This document shows positions 6,206-6,414 of a stretch of 6,414 bases of DNA, one piece after another. The first letter of the stretch is position 1. The number at the start of each line of letters is the position of its first letter. The stretch covers positions 1 through 6,414 of the forward strand of contig JAPUIM010000282.1 of the NCBI GenBank assembly GCA_027297025.1. The letters run 5' to 3'. This DNA is from Bacteroidota bacterium. GTDB taxonomy: Bacteria; Bacteroidota; Bacteroidia; Cytophagales; Cyclobacteriaceae. Both the position numbers and the translations under genes were made by a program. The notes under the pieces are model-generated. The model was not told where the DNA came from. It did not search any database and saw only the letters and a program-made list of their open reading frames with translations.

Positions 6206-6414
6206 TCATACAGCAACAGCCTCTGTATTGGCTAGCTTATTTTTCATTCTCTCCAGTCTCATGGATTTGGTCCCCATCCTGGGAAAAAATATCCCCAAAA
6301 CATAAACCCGAAATAGATACCAAATAAAAGATTTCTCCTTCAAAGCCGGATCGATGAGATGCTCTATCTCTTTATGTGCGGTAGGAGTTTCACTCCAATG
6401 CAAAAGAGGTTTAA
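6206..6414 (-). CDS. C-terminal end of an unrecognised protein with one hydrophobic segment, truncated by window edge
   Basis: The frame is open to the end of the window, so the TTG at 6403 is internal. The preceding residues read KPL, and the 69 complete codons form only the C-terminus. Visible features are a polar stretch (HWSETPTAHKEIEH), then a mostly hydrophobic stretch FIWYLFRVYVLGIFFP that could be a membrane or membrane-surface segment, then a basic tail (RMGTKSMRLERMKNK) ending at TGA. Such a layout suits a membrane-associated protein with a cytoplasmic C-terminus. I do not recognise the family and give no function. It runs in the same direction as dnaX, 109 bases upstream; linkage with dnaX in one transcript is possible but unsupported. 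The coding call rests on the open frame to the edge and protein-like composition, and the absence of a better frame. Confidence 0.65.
   Translation of the reverse strand, partial: KPLLHWSETPTAHKEIEHLIDPALKEKSFIWYLFRVYVLGIFFPRMGTKSMRLERMKNKLANTEAVAV

Overview
The window looks like chromosomal DNA of a Bacteroidota bacterium, probably near the Cytophagales/Flavobacteriia. This rests on several signs. The DNA is AT-rich with almost no Shine-Dalgarno sequences. Two intergenic octamers fit the Bacteroidota -7 promoter box TAnnTTTG. There is a Bacteroidota-type stand-alone receiver protein. The DnaX protein starts MENFVVSARKYRP and lacks the usual zinc module, as I recall for flavobacterial DnaX. 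The genus cannot be fixed from sequence reading alone.

Left part (1-3741, + strand): three genes in the same direction. The first is the C-terminal 350 residues of an M16 zinc peptidase whose start lies outside the window. After 102 bases comes a class I SAM-dependent O-methyltransferase of the CCoAOMT/COMT type with a GTG start. Almost directly behind it is a secreted MltD-like lytic transglycosylase with a GH23 catalytic domain and about five LysM or LysM-like repeats. The last two are probably co-transcribed. The transglycosylase acts on periplasmic peptidoglycan; no shared pathway with the methyltransferase is evident.

Middle (3742-4405): a 250-base intergenic region with a good -7 box and a 12-base perfect palindrome just upstream of it, followed by a 137-residue single-domain response regulator. 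Its stop codon overlaps the stop of the convergent gene dnaX.

Right part (4402-6414, - strand): dnaX, the gamma/tau subunit of the DNA polymerase III clamp loader, preceded by a degenerate 7-base tandem repeat in its leader, and then the C-terminal end of an unrecognised membrane-associated protein that runs out of the window.

The most interesting signal is a run of ten A residues in the dnaX coding strand, exactly where the clamp-loader core ends and the tau linker begins. Both alternative frames stop within a few codons after it, so slippage would produce a gamma-like protein of about 367 or 375 residues. This resembles the known E. coli (ribosomal) and Thermus (transcriptional) ways of making gamma, but here it is inferred from sequence only. 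I found no tRNA, rRNA, CRISPR array, insertion sequence or phage gene.
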